Assembly (NCBI GenBank): GCA_000597885.1
Contig: CP004371.1
Location: 4,431,001-4,495,000, forward strand
DNA: 64,000 bases
Reading direction: 5' to 3'
Source of the DNA: Flammeovirgaceae bacterium 311
GTDB lineage: Bacteria > Bacteroidota > Bacteroidia > Cytophagales > Cyclobacteriaceae
Part shown: piece after piece, positions 1 to 8,640 of the stretch
How positions within the stretch are numbered: the first letter of the stretch is position 1
Layout of the letters: the number at the start of each line of letters is the position of its first letter
The notes under the pieces: model-generated
The model's input: the letters and a program-made list of their open reading frames with translations, nothing else
What the model was told of the DNA's origin: nothing
Databases searched by the model: none
Translations under genes and position numbers: made by a program

Positions 1-212
1 GCTTTACAGGTGGATCCGAAGTTTTCAATTTCGTCTTTTTGTTTCCGCAGGGCATGGTCCTAAAAAAAAGGATATTCTATCTAAAAATACAACTAAAATT
101 TTATTACTTTATAGAAAGAAATGACCTCTACTGGAGATGGATGTATGCAAATCATCATTTGCACCAGATTAGAGTACAAAAGTCCTTTTCTAAATTTTTA
201 TCCCCCACTCTT

Positions 213-1559
213 ATGAAAAAAGCAAGCAATAAAACAGCTGTAGTTATCGGAGGGAGCATGGCAGGACTACTTGCCACACGGGTATTAAGTGATCACTTCC
301 ATGAGGTGATCCTTATTGAAAGTGACAAAATGAAAAACATTCCCGAGTCTCGCAAAGGTCAGCCACAGACGCGCCATGTGCACGTCTTGCTGGCCCGGGG
401 CTTTCAGGTTATGAGCCACTATTTTCCTGATTTGTCTCAAAGCGTAAAAAGAGAGGGAGGGCTTGTGGTTGACTTAGGTCAGAATATGCGTTGGTATTGC
501 TATGGAGGATATAGGCAACGTTTTGATCTGGGAGTGGAAGCAGTTATATCTGACAGAACTTTTTTGGAATGCCATATCCGAAAGAGAGTAGTAGATTTAC
601 CTAATGTAAAGGTGCTTGATGGTTTTAGAGTAGACAAATTGCTTTCGACCGATGAGCACGACCATATTACAGGTGTAAAAATAAAGCAACAGGACCAGCA
701 GGACAACACCCAAACACTCCTTACCGACCTGGTGATAGACTGTAGTGGACGTAGCTCCAAATCTGCCAAATGGTTAGCCGAACTAGGATATCCTAAAGCC
801 CCCAAGAGCGTGGTAACCTGCGGAACAGGTTATACAACACGCCTGTATCAACGAAATACTGAAGAATCAGGCAGTAAAGACTGGGTTTTCATTACCCCGG
901 AGGCCCCTAAAGAATATCGGGGTGGTGGAGTATTTCCTATTGAAGGTAATCGCTGGATTGTATCCTTAGGAGGCTGGCATGGCAATCATGCACCTAAGGA
1001 TGAAGCCGGCTTCCTTGAATTTGCCCGGAGCTTACCGGCACCCGACATATATGATATTATCCGTCGCTCAAAGCCTCTCTCCGATTTTTCAATTTATAAA
1101 TATCCGGCCAGCACCCGTCACCACTATGAAAAAATCAAAAACTTCCCGCAGCGTTACCTGATCATAGGAGATGCTCTGTGCAGCTTTAATCCGCTTTATG
1201 GCCAGGGAATGACTTCAGCTGCGCTTCAGGCAGCAACATTAGATAGGCTTTTACAGGAGCGTGACGGTTCGTTAGAGGGAATAAGCAAAATTTTTTTTAA
1301 ACGTGCAGCGAAAATTGTGGCAATACCCTGGCAAACGGCAGTAGGCGAGGATTTTCGTTTTCCGGAAACCGGGGGTAGAAAACCTCCCGGCACGGATCTC
1401 ATCAATGCCTATACAGCCAGAATACATCGAGTTACTCACTATGACGCAGTCGTTGGTTTAGCATTTTTTAAAGTTCTTAATATGATTAAATCACCTGTGA
1501 GTCTTTTTCATCCCCGCATCCTATGGCGCGTTCTTTTCAGCAAAAAAGCAAAAGCTTAA
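213..1559 (+). CDS. FAD-dependent oxidoreductase (monooxygenase / geranylgeranyl reductase-like)
   Basis: A 448-residue flavoprotein. The N-terminus is a Rossmann FAD-binding fold with a VVIGGSMAG loop at about residues 9-17. A second FAD contact, IIGDALCSFNPLYGQG, lies at about residues 317-332, as in the p-hydroxybenzoate hydroxylase, geranylgeranyl reductase and halogenase superfamily. The substrate cannot be read from the sequence. I chose the ATG at 213 because it puts the dinucleotide fold directly at the N-terminus. The frame stays open back to about position 39, but that stretch is AT-rich and resembles no domain. No partner genes lie downstream, where a terminator and a tRNA on the opposite strand follow. 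Family assignment is firm; specific function is unknown. Confidence 0.8.
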   Translation: MKKASNKTAVVIGGSMAGLLATRVLSDHFHEVILIESDKMKNIPESRKGQPQTRHVHVLLARGFQVMSHYFPDLSQSVKREGGLVVDLGQNMRWYCYGGYRQRFDLGVEAVISDRTFLECHIRKRVVDLPNVKVLDGFRVDKLLSTDEHDHITGVKIKQQDQQDNTQTLLTDLVIDCSGRSSKSAKWLAELGYPKAPKSVVTCGTGYTTRLYQRNTEESGSKDWVFITPEAPKEYRGGGVFPIEGNRWIVSLGGWHGNHAPKDEAGFLEFARSLPAPDIYDIIRRSKPLSDFSIYKYPASTRHHYEKIKNFPQRYLIIGDALCSFNPLYGQGMTSAALQAATLDRLLQERDGSLEGISKIFFKRAAKIVAIPWQTAVGEDFRFPETGGRKPPGTDLINAYTARIHRVTHYDAVVGLAFFKVLNMIKSPVSLFHPRILWRVLFSKKAKA

Positions 1560-1660
1560 AATACGTGTTGACTACTACACCTTTCTTTCAAATGTGATAA
1601 AATAAAATTTTCCATGTGGCTACTAGTTCCGCTTATAGCGCTAGCCTTTGGCACATAAAA

Positions 1661-1690
1661 AAAGCCCTTCAGTTTTAACTGAAGGGCTTT
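1661..1690 (-). terminator. Intrinsic terminator behind tRNA-fMet
   Basis: Two perfect 14-base arms (1661-1674 and 1677-1690, stem AAAGCCCTTCAGTT) form a hairpin with A-rich sequence on its left, which reads as a T-run on the minus strand just past the tRNA 3' end. It may also stop plus-strand transcription from the flavoprotein gene. Confidence 0.8.
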
Positions 1691-1695
1691 ACTAG

Positions 1696-1768
<73 letters not shown>

Positions 1769-1895
1769 ATATATCTTTCTCTTACGAGTATTTCGAACTA
1801 TCGGTTGCTTCAAGTGTTTTCTTTTAAAACCTTTCGCCATTTGGTTATAGCGGTGAAGCGGATACAAAAGTAGTGGGTTTTTAAATCTAATGCAA

Positions 1896-1903
1896 TACCT
1901 TTG
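1896..1903 (+). promoter_or_regulatory. Bacteroidota-type -7 box before era
   Basis: TACCTTTG matches the TAnnTTTG -7 consensus and lies 17 bases before the era start. No clear TTG/TTTG -33 element is seen at the usual distance. Confidence 0.45.
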
Positions 1904-1920
1904 CTGAAATTTTTTTAAGA

Positions 1921-2889
1921 ATGCAGGAAGAAGAACCACAACATGAACAAACCAATGCCCCTGAACCAACAGGAGAGCCCCGGCCACAGCCTGCGGAAAT
2001 ACCAGCTGATCATAAAGCAGGCTTTGTCAGCATTGTAGGCAAACCAAACGTTGGCAAAAGTACCCTCATGAACCAGATGGTGGGCGAGCGGCTAAGCATT
2101 ATCACCGCCAAAGCACAAACCACCCGCCACCGCATCATGGGCATGATCAATGGAGATAATTACCAGATTGTGTATTCCGATACCCCCGGGATCTTAAAAC
2201 CCCAGTACGAACTGCACAAAAGCATGATGCGCTTTGTGAAAGACTCCCTGGAAGATGCAGATGTTGTGCTTTTTGTAACTGAACTAAACGATAGCTACAG
2301 CCCCGAAGATGATTCTCTTGCATTGCTTAGGCGTACCGAAGCGCCCGTGCTGCTGCTCATTAATAAAATAGACCAGGCCAAGGGTAATGAGGTGGTGCAG
2401 AAAATGAAGGAGTGGGAGGAGAGCGGTATCGCCACCGAAATTATACCGGTAAGTGCACTGCAGGGACTTAATGTTGGAAAAGTATATGACTCCATCATCA
2501 AGCGGCTGCCCCAGCACCCGCCTTTCTTCCCCAAAGATGAGCTTACCGATAAGCCGGAGCGCTTTTTTGCTGCGGAAATTATCCGTGAGAAAATATTCCT
2601 GAACTATAAAAAGGAAGTGCCCTACAGCACCGAAGTAGTTATCGAGTCTTTCAAGGAAGAAGAGGAGATTATCCGCATCAGGGCAGAAATCTATGTAGAG
2701 CGCCAGACCCAGAAAGGGATCATCATCGGCAAAGCCGGAGAGGCACTGAAAAAAGTAGGCATGCAGGCCCGGGCCGATATGGAAGCTTTTTTTGCCAAAC
2801 AGGTACACCTGGAAACCTTTGTAAAGGTGCAGACAGACTGGCGCAAGAAAGAAATATCGCTGAACCGCTTTGGTTATAACTCCCGCTGA
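1921..2889 (+). CDS. era: GTPase Era
   Basis: Era binds the 3' end of 16S rRNA and helps mature the 30S subunit. The 322 residues contain a Ras-like GTPase domain with G1 GKPNVGKST at residues 40-48, G3 DTPG and G4 NKID. A C-terminal type II KH domain with the GKAG loop follows. An N-terminal tail of about 30 residues rich in Glu, Gln and Pro precedes the GTPase; it is longer than in the usual ~300-residue protein, but no better start is present between it and G1. The gene lies about 150 bp upstream of der, the other ribosome-assembly GTPase, with its own -7 box before each. Confidence 0.95.
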   Translation: MQEEEPQHEQTNAPEPTGEPRPQPAEIPADHKAGFVSIVGKPNVGKSTLMNQMVGERLSIITAKAQTTRHRIMGMINGDNYQIVYSDTPGILKPQYELHKSMMRFVKDSLEDADVVLFVTELNDSYSPEDDSLALLRRTEAPVLLLINKIDQAKGNEVVQKMKEWEESGIATEIIPVSALQGLNVGKVYDSIIKRLPQHPPFFPKDELTDKPERFFAAEIIREKIFLNYKKEVPYSTEVVIESFKEEEEIIRIRAEIYVERQTQKGIIIGKAGEALKKVGMQARADMEAFFAKQVHLETFVKVQTDWRKKEISLNRFGYNSR

Positions 2890-2968
2890 TAACAGGGTTA
2901 TTTTACTGCAGCTTTAAAAAATTAAGAATACACGTTTTTATGTTGAGAACAGAGATCATAAGATCCCC

Positions 2969-2976
2969 TACCTTTG
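2969..2976 (+). promoter_or_regulatory. -7 box inside a small inverted repeat, before der
   Basis: TACCTTTG at 2969-2976 fits the TAnnTTTG consensus. It also forms the left arm of an inverted repeat TACCTTT-GCAGCA-AAAGGTA (2969-2988) that would span the transcription start, so a repressor site or a 5' hairpin is possible. The ATG of der is 63 bases downstream. Confidence 0.4.
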
Positions 2977-3038
2977 CAGCAAAAGGTATGGCTGTTTTTT
3001 GGTCTCAATACTTAATAAACATTACACATTACTGAAAA

Positions 3039-4346
3039 ATGGCAAATATTGTAGCAATAGTTGGTCGCCCGAATGTGGGTAAAAGCACTCTCTTTAACCG
3101 TTTGGTAGAGCGCAGGCAGGCCATCATGAATAACGAACCCGGTGTTACGCGCGACCGCCACTATGGCTATGCCGAGTGGATCGGTAAGCATTTTACCGTG
3201 ATCGACACCGGCGGATATGTAGAAGGATCTGATGATATTTTCGAAGAAGCCATTCGCCGGCAGGTAAAGCTGGCAGTAGAGGAAGCCTCAGTGGTGCTGT
3301 TTATGGTTGATGCCCAGCAGGGGCTTACCGGACTCGACGAAGAGTTTGGAAAGGTAGTCCGCCAGAGCAAAAAGCCGGTTTACGTAGTGGCTAATAAATC
3401 CGATACAGCCGACAGTACCTTCCACGAAGGTGAATTTTATAAATTGGGACTGGGAGAAGTGTATGCTGTATCTTCTGCCACCGGCTCGGGTACAGGCGAT
3501 TTGCTGGATGAGGTGGTGAGCCATTTTCCGGATGAAGGAGTAGAAAACCCGGAGGCGGGAATACCACGTATTGCCATTCTGGGCAGACCCAATGTAGGGA
3601 AGAGTTCTTTTCTGAATACACTGCTTGGTGTTGAGCGCAGCATTGTTACCGATGTGGCAGGTACTACCCGCGATGCCATTAACACCCATTATAAAATGTA
3701 TGGCAAGGATTTTATCCTGGTCGATACCGCCGGCTTGCGCAAAAAAAATAAAGAAAAAGAAGACGTTGAGTTTTTCTCAGTGCTGCGAAGCTTGCAGGCC
3801 CTGCAGGACAGTGATGTGTGCATCGTGATGATAGATGCCGAACGCGGCTTTGAAGCCCAGGACATGAACATTGTAACACTGGCACACCGCTATAATAAGG
3901 GTGCTGTTATTCTGGTAAACAAGTGGGACCTGGTGGAGAAAGATAGCAAAACTGCAAAACAACTGGAAGACAGTATAAAGGAACGACTCGGCCCTCTGAG
4001 CTATATTCCAATTATGTTTATTTCCGTGCATAAGAAACAGCGTATCTTTCAGGCAGTAGAGCTTGCGGTAGAGGTTTATGAGAATTTACGAAAAAAAATA
4101 CCTACCTCACAGCTGAATGATGTTATGCTTCGTGAAATAGAAGCCTACCCACCGCCGGCTACAAAAGGAAAACACATAAAGATTAAATACATCACCCAGC
4201 TGCCCGGGCGTGTTCCAACGTTTGCACTGTTTTGCAACTTGCCCCAGTATATAAAACAACCTTACGAGCGCTATCTCGAGAACAAGATGAGGAGCCATTT
4301 TAGTTTTACGGGAGTACCCTTAAGACTCTACTTCCGTAAAAAATAG
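3039..4346 (+). CDS. der: Ribosome biogenesis GTPase Der (EngA)
   Basis: Der acts in late 50S subunit assembly. The 435-residue protein has two GTPase domains in tandem, which is unique to this family. Domain 1 has GRPNVGKST at about residue 9, DTGG and NKSD; domain 2 has GRPNVGKSS at about residue 186, DTAG and NKWD. The C-terminal KH-like domain runs through the final YLENKMRSHFSFTGVPLRLYFRKK region. Length and motif order are normal. It sits downstream of era, with a separate promoter-like box. Confidence 0.97.
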   Translation: MANIVAIVGRPNVGKSTLFNRLVERRQAIMNNEPGVTRDRHYGYAEWIGKHFTVIDTGGYVEGSDDIFEEAIRRQVKLAVEEASVVLFMVDAQQGLTGLDEEFGKVVRQSKKPVYVVANKSDTADSTFHEGEFYKLGLGEVYAVSSATGSGTGDLLDEVVSHFPDEGVENPEAGIPRIAILGRPNVGKSSFLNTLLGVERSIVTDVAGTTRDAINTHYKMYGKDFILVDTAGLRKKNKEKEDVEFFSVLRSLQALQDSDVCIVMIDAERGFEAQDMNIVTLAHRYNKGAVILVNKWDLVEKDSKTAKQLEDSIKERLGPLSYIPIMFISVHKKQRIFQAVELAVEVYENLRKKIPTSQLNDVMLREIEAYPPPATKGKHIKIKYITQLPGRVPTFALFCNLPQYIKQPYERYLENKMRSHFSFTGVPLRLYFRKK

Positions 4347-4358
4347 TTCTACTTTTTC

Positions 4359-4387
4359 TTGCCATTCCATAAATACGCGTATATTTG
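4359..4387 (+). promoter_or_regulatory. Promoter for the lipoprotein array (TTG-N18-TATATTTG)
   Basis: TTG at 4359-4361 and TATATTTG at 4380-4387 are 18 bases apart, close to the Bacteroidota -33/-7 arrangement. It would give a leader of about 205 nt before the first lipoprotein ATG. No such box occurs in the spacers between the three copies, so they are probably co-transcribed. Confidence 0.5.
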
Positions 4388-4600
4388 AGCCCTCGGTTAA
4401 CATGATAATAAAGAAAAAAAATCCAACCTTTTCTCAAGTACTACGTTTATTCTGCGGTAAGTGCTTCTAAAGCAGCTACAAGATAAATAAATTGAAAACT
4501 TATAACAGATGAGGCTCTAAACCCAAGCCTGAGCTGATTCCGTAAGGTTGAAGATTAAAATACTTGAATCCTTTTCCTAACCAATAACTAAGCTAAACGT

Positions 4601-4810
4601 ATGAAAAAAATTTTCATGCTCATGATGATCGCCGGAGCAACTCTTACTTTTGCTTCTTGCGGCAGTTCAACTTCTGACGAAGGTACTGTAATAGCTACTG
4701 ATACAACAGATGTACAGACAGAGTACGAAGTAGAAAGAACTGCTGTAGAGGTAGATACTACTACTGAAACCGAGACTGTTGAAGTTGAATCTGACGGATC
4801 TCAGCAATAG
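4601..4810 (+). CDS. Small lipoprotein, array copy 1
   Basis: A 69-residue exported lipoprotein of unknown function. Residues 1-19 are a lipoprotein signal peptide and TFASC places the lipidated Cys at residue 20. The mature part is about 49 residues, very acidic and Thr/Val-rich (TDTTDV, VDTTTETETVEVESDG), with no Cys, Trp or known domain. It looks like a flexible surface or periplasmic peptide. It differs from copy 2 only at residue 4 (Ile for Val). Confidence 0.85.
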   Translation: MKKIFMLMMIAGATLTFASCGSSTSDEGTVIATDTTDVQTEYEVERTAVEVDTTTETETVEVESDGSQQ

Positions 4811-4868
4811 TCAAATATAATTTCTTTCCATTTAGGTTACTTAATTTCCAATAACCACACTTAATTGT

Positions 4869-5078
4869 ATGAAAAAAGTTTTCATGCTCATGATGATCGC
4901 CGGAGCAACTCTTACTTTTGCTTCTTGCGGCAGTTCAACTTCTGACGAAGGTACTGTAATAGCTACTGATACAACAGATGTACAGACAGAGTACGAAGTA
5001 GAAAGAACTGCTGTAGAGGTAGATACTACTACTGAAACCGAGACTGTTGAAGTTGAATCTGACGGATCTCAGCAATAG
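4869..5078 (+). CDS. Small lipoprotein, array copy 2
   Basis: Identical to copy 1 apart from Val at residue 4. The signal peptide, lipobox Cys20 and acidic Thr-rich mature region are the same. The DNA between copy 1 and copy 2 is also identical to that between copies 2 and 3, so the duplicated unit includes its intergenic spacer. No separate promoter or terminator is seen. Confidence 0.85.
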   Translation: MKKVFMLMMIAGATLTFASCGSSTSDEGTVIATDTTDVQTEYEVERTAVEVDTTTETETVEVESDGSQQ

Positions 5079-5136
5079 TCAAATATAATTTCTTTCCATT
5101 TAGGTTACTTAATTTCCAATAACCACACTTAATTGT

Positions 5137-5343
5137 ATGAAAAAAGTTTTCATGCTCATGATGATCGCCGGAGCAACTCTTACTTTTGCTTCTTGCGGCA
5201 GTTCAACTTCTGACGAAGGTACTGTAATAGCTACTGATACAACAGATGTACAGACAGAGTACGAAGTAGAAAGAACTACTGTAGAAGTAGATACTACTAC
5301 TAACACTGAAACTATTACAACTGATACCGCCAGACAGCAGTAA
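5137..5343 (+). CDS. Small lipoprotein, array copy 3 (diverged C-terminus)
   Basis: A 68-residue version whose first 47 residues match copy 2. The C-terminal third differs: Thr replaces Ala at residue 48, and the end reads NTETITTDTARQQ in place of the acidic ESDGSQQ. The spacer after its stop is unrelated to the other two spacers, so this copy marks the edge of the duplication and may preserve the ancestral 3' flank. It has the same lipobox Cys20; function is unknown. Confidence 0.85.
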   Translation: MKKVFMLMMIAGATLTFASCGSSTSDEGTVIATDTTDVQTEYEVERTTVEVDTTTNTETITTDTARQQ

Positions 5344-5597
5344 TTGAGGCTGCATCAGGTCCTGTACTGCAATTCAGCTTTAACTTAAGTTAGAGCCTGT
5401 TTTGCTTATTGCCGGAAAATTCTGATGACTGGCATGGCTTAGCATTTTCCGCACTCCTAACTCTACCAATCTGAGCTGTAGCAGTGAGTGTTTTGGCAAG
5501 CTAAAGCCTTAGCTGTAGTTCAACGATTAAACTTTGAAACAGCTACATGTAGTTACACTGTAGCACAGTTCAATTAGTCTTTAACATTTTAAAATAA
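5344..5597 (+). other. Non-coding stretch between the lipoprotein array and a terminator
   Basis: About 255 bp with no credible reading frame ahead of the terminator at 5598. It contains several short related words (GAGCTGTAG, TAGCTGTAG, ACTGTAGC) and a CTACATGTAG palindrome. It is either a long 3' untranslated region of the array or a separate non-coding RNA; no TAnnTTTG box decides between them. Confidence 0.4.
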
Positions 5598-5627
5598 AGC
5601 CCCATCTCCCGGAGATAGGGCTTTTTT
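5598..5627 (+). terminator. Intrinsic terminator
   Basis: Stem AGCCC-ATCTC / GAGAT-GGGCT with one internal mismatch and a 3-base loop, followed by TTTTTT at 5622-5627. It ends transcription from the lipoprotein array or the non-coding stretch behind it. Confidence 0.8.
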
Positions 5628-5665
5628 GTTGCTTTTAGCAAAAAAATATTTATCTAGCAGCAGCT

Positions 5666-6391
5666 ATGTTATTATTTGTATCTCTCACTGTAACCGTTTT
5701 ACTTTTGTGCCTGTGGGCGAACAAAGGCAGCAGTGTTTTGCATAAAGTTGAAGTTGTGAGAGAAGATAGAAATAAAGCAGTGAGCAGGGATAAAAAGGGC
5801 TTGCAGGATTATGTGCCCGCAGCTGCGGCCGACTATTGTGTGGAATTATGGAGAAAGCACAATTTTACGCTCTACATAAAAGGCAACCGCAAAACCAAAC
5901 TGGGCGATTTCAGGGTAGACCGTACTGGTGGCAAGATATCCATCAGTGTTAATGGAACCTTAAACCCCTATGCATTCCTGATTACTTACCTGCACGAAGT
6001 AGCACACCTGCACACCTGGCAGCAATATCGCTCCAGGGTAAAACCTCACGGCGGAGAGTGGCAGCAGCAGTTCCAGCGGCTCATGCTGCCCATGCTTAGC
6101 GCGGATGTTTTTCCTGCAGACATCCTGAAGCCTCTGAAAAAATACATGCAGGCACCGGCAGCTGCCACAGCCTCCAGCCAGCCCCTGTGGATTGCACTGC
6201 GTGCGCATGATGAAAAAACCAGTGAGAATGCCCTCTTTCTCTCCCAAATTCCTGATGGTTATAAATTTAAATTCTGCCAAACGGTGTATCAGAAGGTAGA
6301 AGTTAAGCGCACACGCGCCCTTTGTCAGAACATGGAGAACGGCAGGAGATACCTGATCTCTACAGCCGCCCAGGTGGAGCTGGTAGCGTAA
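5666..6391 (+). CDS. SprT-like zinc protein with N-terminal hydrophobic segment
   Basis: A 241-residue member of the SprT-like family. It has the metal site HEVAH at residues 110-114 and a third ligand His128 in HGGEW, the HExxH...H pattern of zincin-type SprT/Spartan proteins. Those are thought to be proteases or DNA-protein-crosslink factors. Oddly, residues 1-18 form a hydrophobic stretch (LLFVSLTVTVLLLCLW) followed by a charged linker, so if the ATG at 5666 is used the protein would be membrane-anchored. The conserved domain starts only at about residue 45, and a GTG at codon 39 or TTG at codon 46 could be the true start of a soluble form. Family is confident, start is uncertain. Confidence 0.75.
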   Translation: MLLFVSLTVTVLLLCLWANKGSSVLHKVEVVREDRNKAVSRDKKGLQDYVPAAAADYCVELWRKHNFTLYIKGNRKTKLGDFRVDRTGGKISISVNGTLNPYAFLITYLHEVAHLHTWQQYRSRVKPHGGEWQQQFQRLMLPMLSADVFPADILKPLKKYMQAPAAATASSQPLWIALRAHDEKTSENALFLSQIPDGYKFKFCQTVYQKVEVKRTRALCQNMENGRRYLISTAAQVELVA

Positions 6392-6440
6392 GTTTTAGGC
6401 AGCCGTTGCTTTGGCAGCGAGGTCTTTTTATTTAATTGGC

Positions 6441-6448
6441 TATATTTG
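6441..6448 (+). promoter_or_regulatory. -7 box before bshC
   Basis: TATATTTG, a perfect TAnnTTTG match, lies 21 bases before the bshC ATG at 6470. This favours that ATG over the upstream in-frame TTG at 6446, which lies inside the box. Confidence 0.5.
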
Positions 6449-6469
6449 CCGCACACTGCTCATTTTTTT

Positions 6470-8032
6470 ATGAAGGCCCAAACCCTACCGCTTGAACAGA
6501 CCGGCCATTTCCCGCCGATTTTCACCGACTACATCCAGCAGGATCCCAAACTGCAGCCCTTTTACAGCCGGCCGCCAAGGCCGGAAAGTTTCAAGGCACA
6601 AATGCAGGAGAAACAATTCTCTGCAGCGCAGCGACAGCTACTGCAGGAGGTGCTGCAGGATCAGTATAAGGGTTTGGAATTACCGGAGCCGGTTGCAGAA
6701 AACATAGCATCCATCACAAGCGCCGATACCTTTACCCTCACCACAGGCCATCAGCTCAATATCTTTACAGGTCCCCTGTACTTTATTTATAAAATTGCTG
6801 CAACCATTAAAGCCTGCCAGGAGCTGCAGCAGCAATACCCCGATAAGCGCTTCATTCCCGTTTACTGGATGGCCTCCGAAGATCACGATTTGGCAGAAAT
6901 AAACCACTTCAGGCTGTTTGGCGAAAAGTGGAGCTGGGAAACTGATCAGCAGGGGCCGGTAGGCCGTTTTTCCACTGATGGGCTGCCTGAGCTGGCCGAG
7001 CGCCTTCCGGAAGCAGTGCCGCTTTTCCGGAAAGCCTATGAAAATGCAGGCTCGCTTGCCCAGGCAACCCGAGACTATGTGCATGAATTGTTTGGTAAAT
7101 GGGGCCTGATCATACTGGATGCAGATGATGCACGCTTGAAGGCCAGCTTTGCACCAGTCTTCAAGGAGGAACTGCTGCAGCAAAGCAGCCAGGCCCTGGT
7201 GCAGGAGGCTTCTGCCCGGCTGGAGGAGCTGGGGTATAAATCGCAGGTATTTCCGCGGGAGATCAATCTCTTTTACATGCAGAACGGGTTGCGGGAGCGC
7301 CTGGTGCAGGAGGGGGAGGCATGGGCGGTGCTCAACACAGACCTAAAGTTCTCTAAAGATGAATTGCTGCAGGAACTGGAGCAGCACCCGGAACGCTTTA
7401 GTCCTAATGTGGTACTGCGTCCGCTTTTCCAGGAGTGGATTCTGCCCAACCTGGCTTATTTTGGCGGACCCGGCGAAATAGCCTACTGGCTGCAGCTAAA
7501 ACCTGTATTTGACCAGCACCAGATCTCCTTCCCTGTTCTGATGCCCCGCCAGTTTGTGCTGGTGTTGGCAAAAGCACAGGAAAACCGCCGGCAAAAGCTG
7601 GGCCTTTCTGCAGAGCAGCTGTTTGAAGATCAGCACCAGCTGAAAACCCGCCTGCTGCGCGATTGGAGCGAGCATGAAATAAGTCTGCAGGAAGAGCGGC
7701 AGCAGTTGCAGCAGTTTTTTGAAGCCCTGCAGCAAAAAGCCGCTGCAGTAGACAAGAGCCTCTCGGGCTTTGTGGGTGCAGAAGGAACCAAAGCTGAAAA
7801 AAGCCTTGAGAATATAGAAAAACGTCTGAAGAAAGCGGAAGAACAGCGTCACCAGACAGAAATGCAGCAGCTGGAGGGCCTTCTGGACAAGCTTTTCCCT
7901 AACGGAAATCTGCAGGAGCGTACCGATAACTTCCTGAACTTTTACCTGAACGACCCGCAGTTTCTGGATAAGCTCATGGAGCACCTGAAGGGCTTCGACT
8001 TCAGCATGAAGGTTCTGAGTTATGAAGACTAA
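6470..8032 (+). CDS. bshC: Bacillithiol synthase BshC (putative cysteine ligase)
   Basis: BshC performs the last step of bacillithiol synthesis, joining cysteine to glucosaminyl-malate. The 520-residue protein carries the family's Rossmann-like core with [18 protein letters not shown] near residue 90 and YWMASEDHD near residue 130. A long Gln/Glu-rich coiled coil occupies about residues 375-470. The stop overlaps the start of the formyl-THF cyclo-ligase gene by 11 bp, so the two are translationally coupled. bshA and the bacillithiol-linked ytxJ are elsewhere in this window; bshB is not seen. Confidence 0.95.
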   Translation: MKAQTLPLEQTGHFPPIFTDYIQQDPKLQPFYSRPPRPESFKAQMQEKQFSAAQRQLLQEVLQDQYKGLELPEPVAENIASITSADTFTLTTGHQLNIFTGPLYFIYKIAATIKACQELQQQYPDKRFIPVYWMASEDHDLAEINHFRLFGEKWSWETDQQGPVGRFSTDGLPELAERLPEAVPLFRKAYENAGSLAQATRDYVHELFGKWGLIILDADDARLKASFAPVFKEELLQQSSQALVQEASARLEELGYKSQVFPREINLFYMQNGLRERLVQEGEAWAVLNTDLKFSKDELLQELEQHPERFSPNVVLRPLFQEWILPNLAYFGGPGEIAYWLQLKPVFDQHQISFPVLMPRQFVLVLAKAQENRRQKLGLSAEQLFEDQHQLKTRLLRDWSEHEISLQEERQQLQQFFEALQQKAAAVDKSLSGFVGAEGTKAEKSLENIEKRLKKAEEQRHQTEMQQLEGLLDKLFPNGNLQERTDNFLNFYLNDPQFLDKLMEHLKGFDFSMKVLSYED

Positions 8033-8603
8033 GGAGGCGCTGCGGCAGCACTATCGCCAGTTACGGCAGCAACTCCCTGATGAGGAGCTGCAACAGCTTA
8101 GCAGGCAGCTGTGCCGCCAGTTTTTTAGCCATATTCCGCTTGAGCAGGTGCATACGCTCCACAGTTATCTGCCCATGAGCAGCCAGCGGGAGCCCGACCC
8201 GCTGCCAATCCTGGACAGGCTGCGGCGGGAGTATCCACACATACGCCTGGTCGTCTCCCGCACCCGCTGGAAAGAACGTGAAATGGAGCATGTGTATTTG
8301 GAGCAAGGCCTTGAATTACAGGAAAACAAGTGGGGAATTCCCGAACCCGTAGGCGGAGCGGTATGCCCCGTAGAAAAAATTGATGCTGTGCTGGTGCCCC
8401 TGCTGGCCTTCGATAGGCTGGGACATCGCCTTGGGTATGGCGCCGGCTTTTACGACCGTTTCCTAGCCGGCTGTGCTCCTCATGCTCTCAGCGTTGGCTT
8501 ATCGCTTTTCCCACCTCTGGAAGAGCCCATACCTGGAATTTTCCCTACCGACATCACCCTCACCCACTGCCTCACCCCCCAGGAAGTTTTTAAGTTTGTG
8601 TAG
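8022..8603 (+). CDS. 5-formyltetrahydrofolate cyclo-ligase
   Basis: Converts 5-formyl-THF to 5,10-methenyl-THF using ATP, returning stored folate to one-carbon metabolism. The 193 residues have the N-terminal basic helix ([15 protein letters not shown]), the [15 protein letters not shown] substrate/nucleotide loop and the GAGFYDRFL signature that define the family. It overlaps bshC by 11 bp, and the DNA glycosylase gene follows 37 bp later. Confidence 0.93.
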   Translation: MKTKEALRQHYRQLRQQLPDEELQQLSRQLCRQFFSHIPLEQVHTLHSYLPMSSQREPDPLPILDRLRREYPHIRLVVSRTRWKEREMEHVYLEQGLELQENKWGIPEPVGGAVCPVEKIDAVLVPLLAFDRLGHRLGYGAGFYDRFLAGCAPHALSVGLSLFPPLEEPIPGIFPTDITLTHCLTPQEVFKFV

Positions 8604-8640
8604 CAGGAATTAATGTATTTCAGCAGGTGTTTATTTCCTG

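Larger units (their letters stand above)
4599..5343 (+). repeat. Tandem triplication of a 268-bp gene unit
   Basis: Three start codons lie exactly 268 bp apart (4601, 4869, 5137). Units 1 and 2 match over the whole unit, including the 58-bp spacer after the stop, except for one A/G change in codon 4. Unit 3 is identical until about codon 48, then diverges. This is a direct tandem duplication maintained by recent copying or gene conversion. Confidence 0.95.

Noticed and set aside
39-212. N-terminal extension of the FAD oxidoreductase from a TTG
   Set aside because: The added residues resemble translated AT-rich intergenic DNA, and the FAD fold begins right after the ATG at 213.
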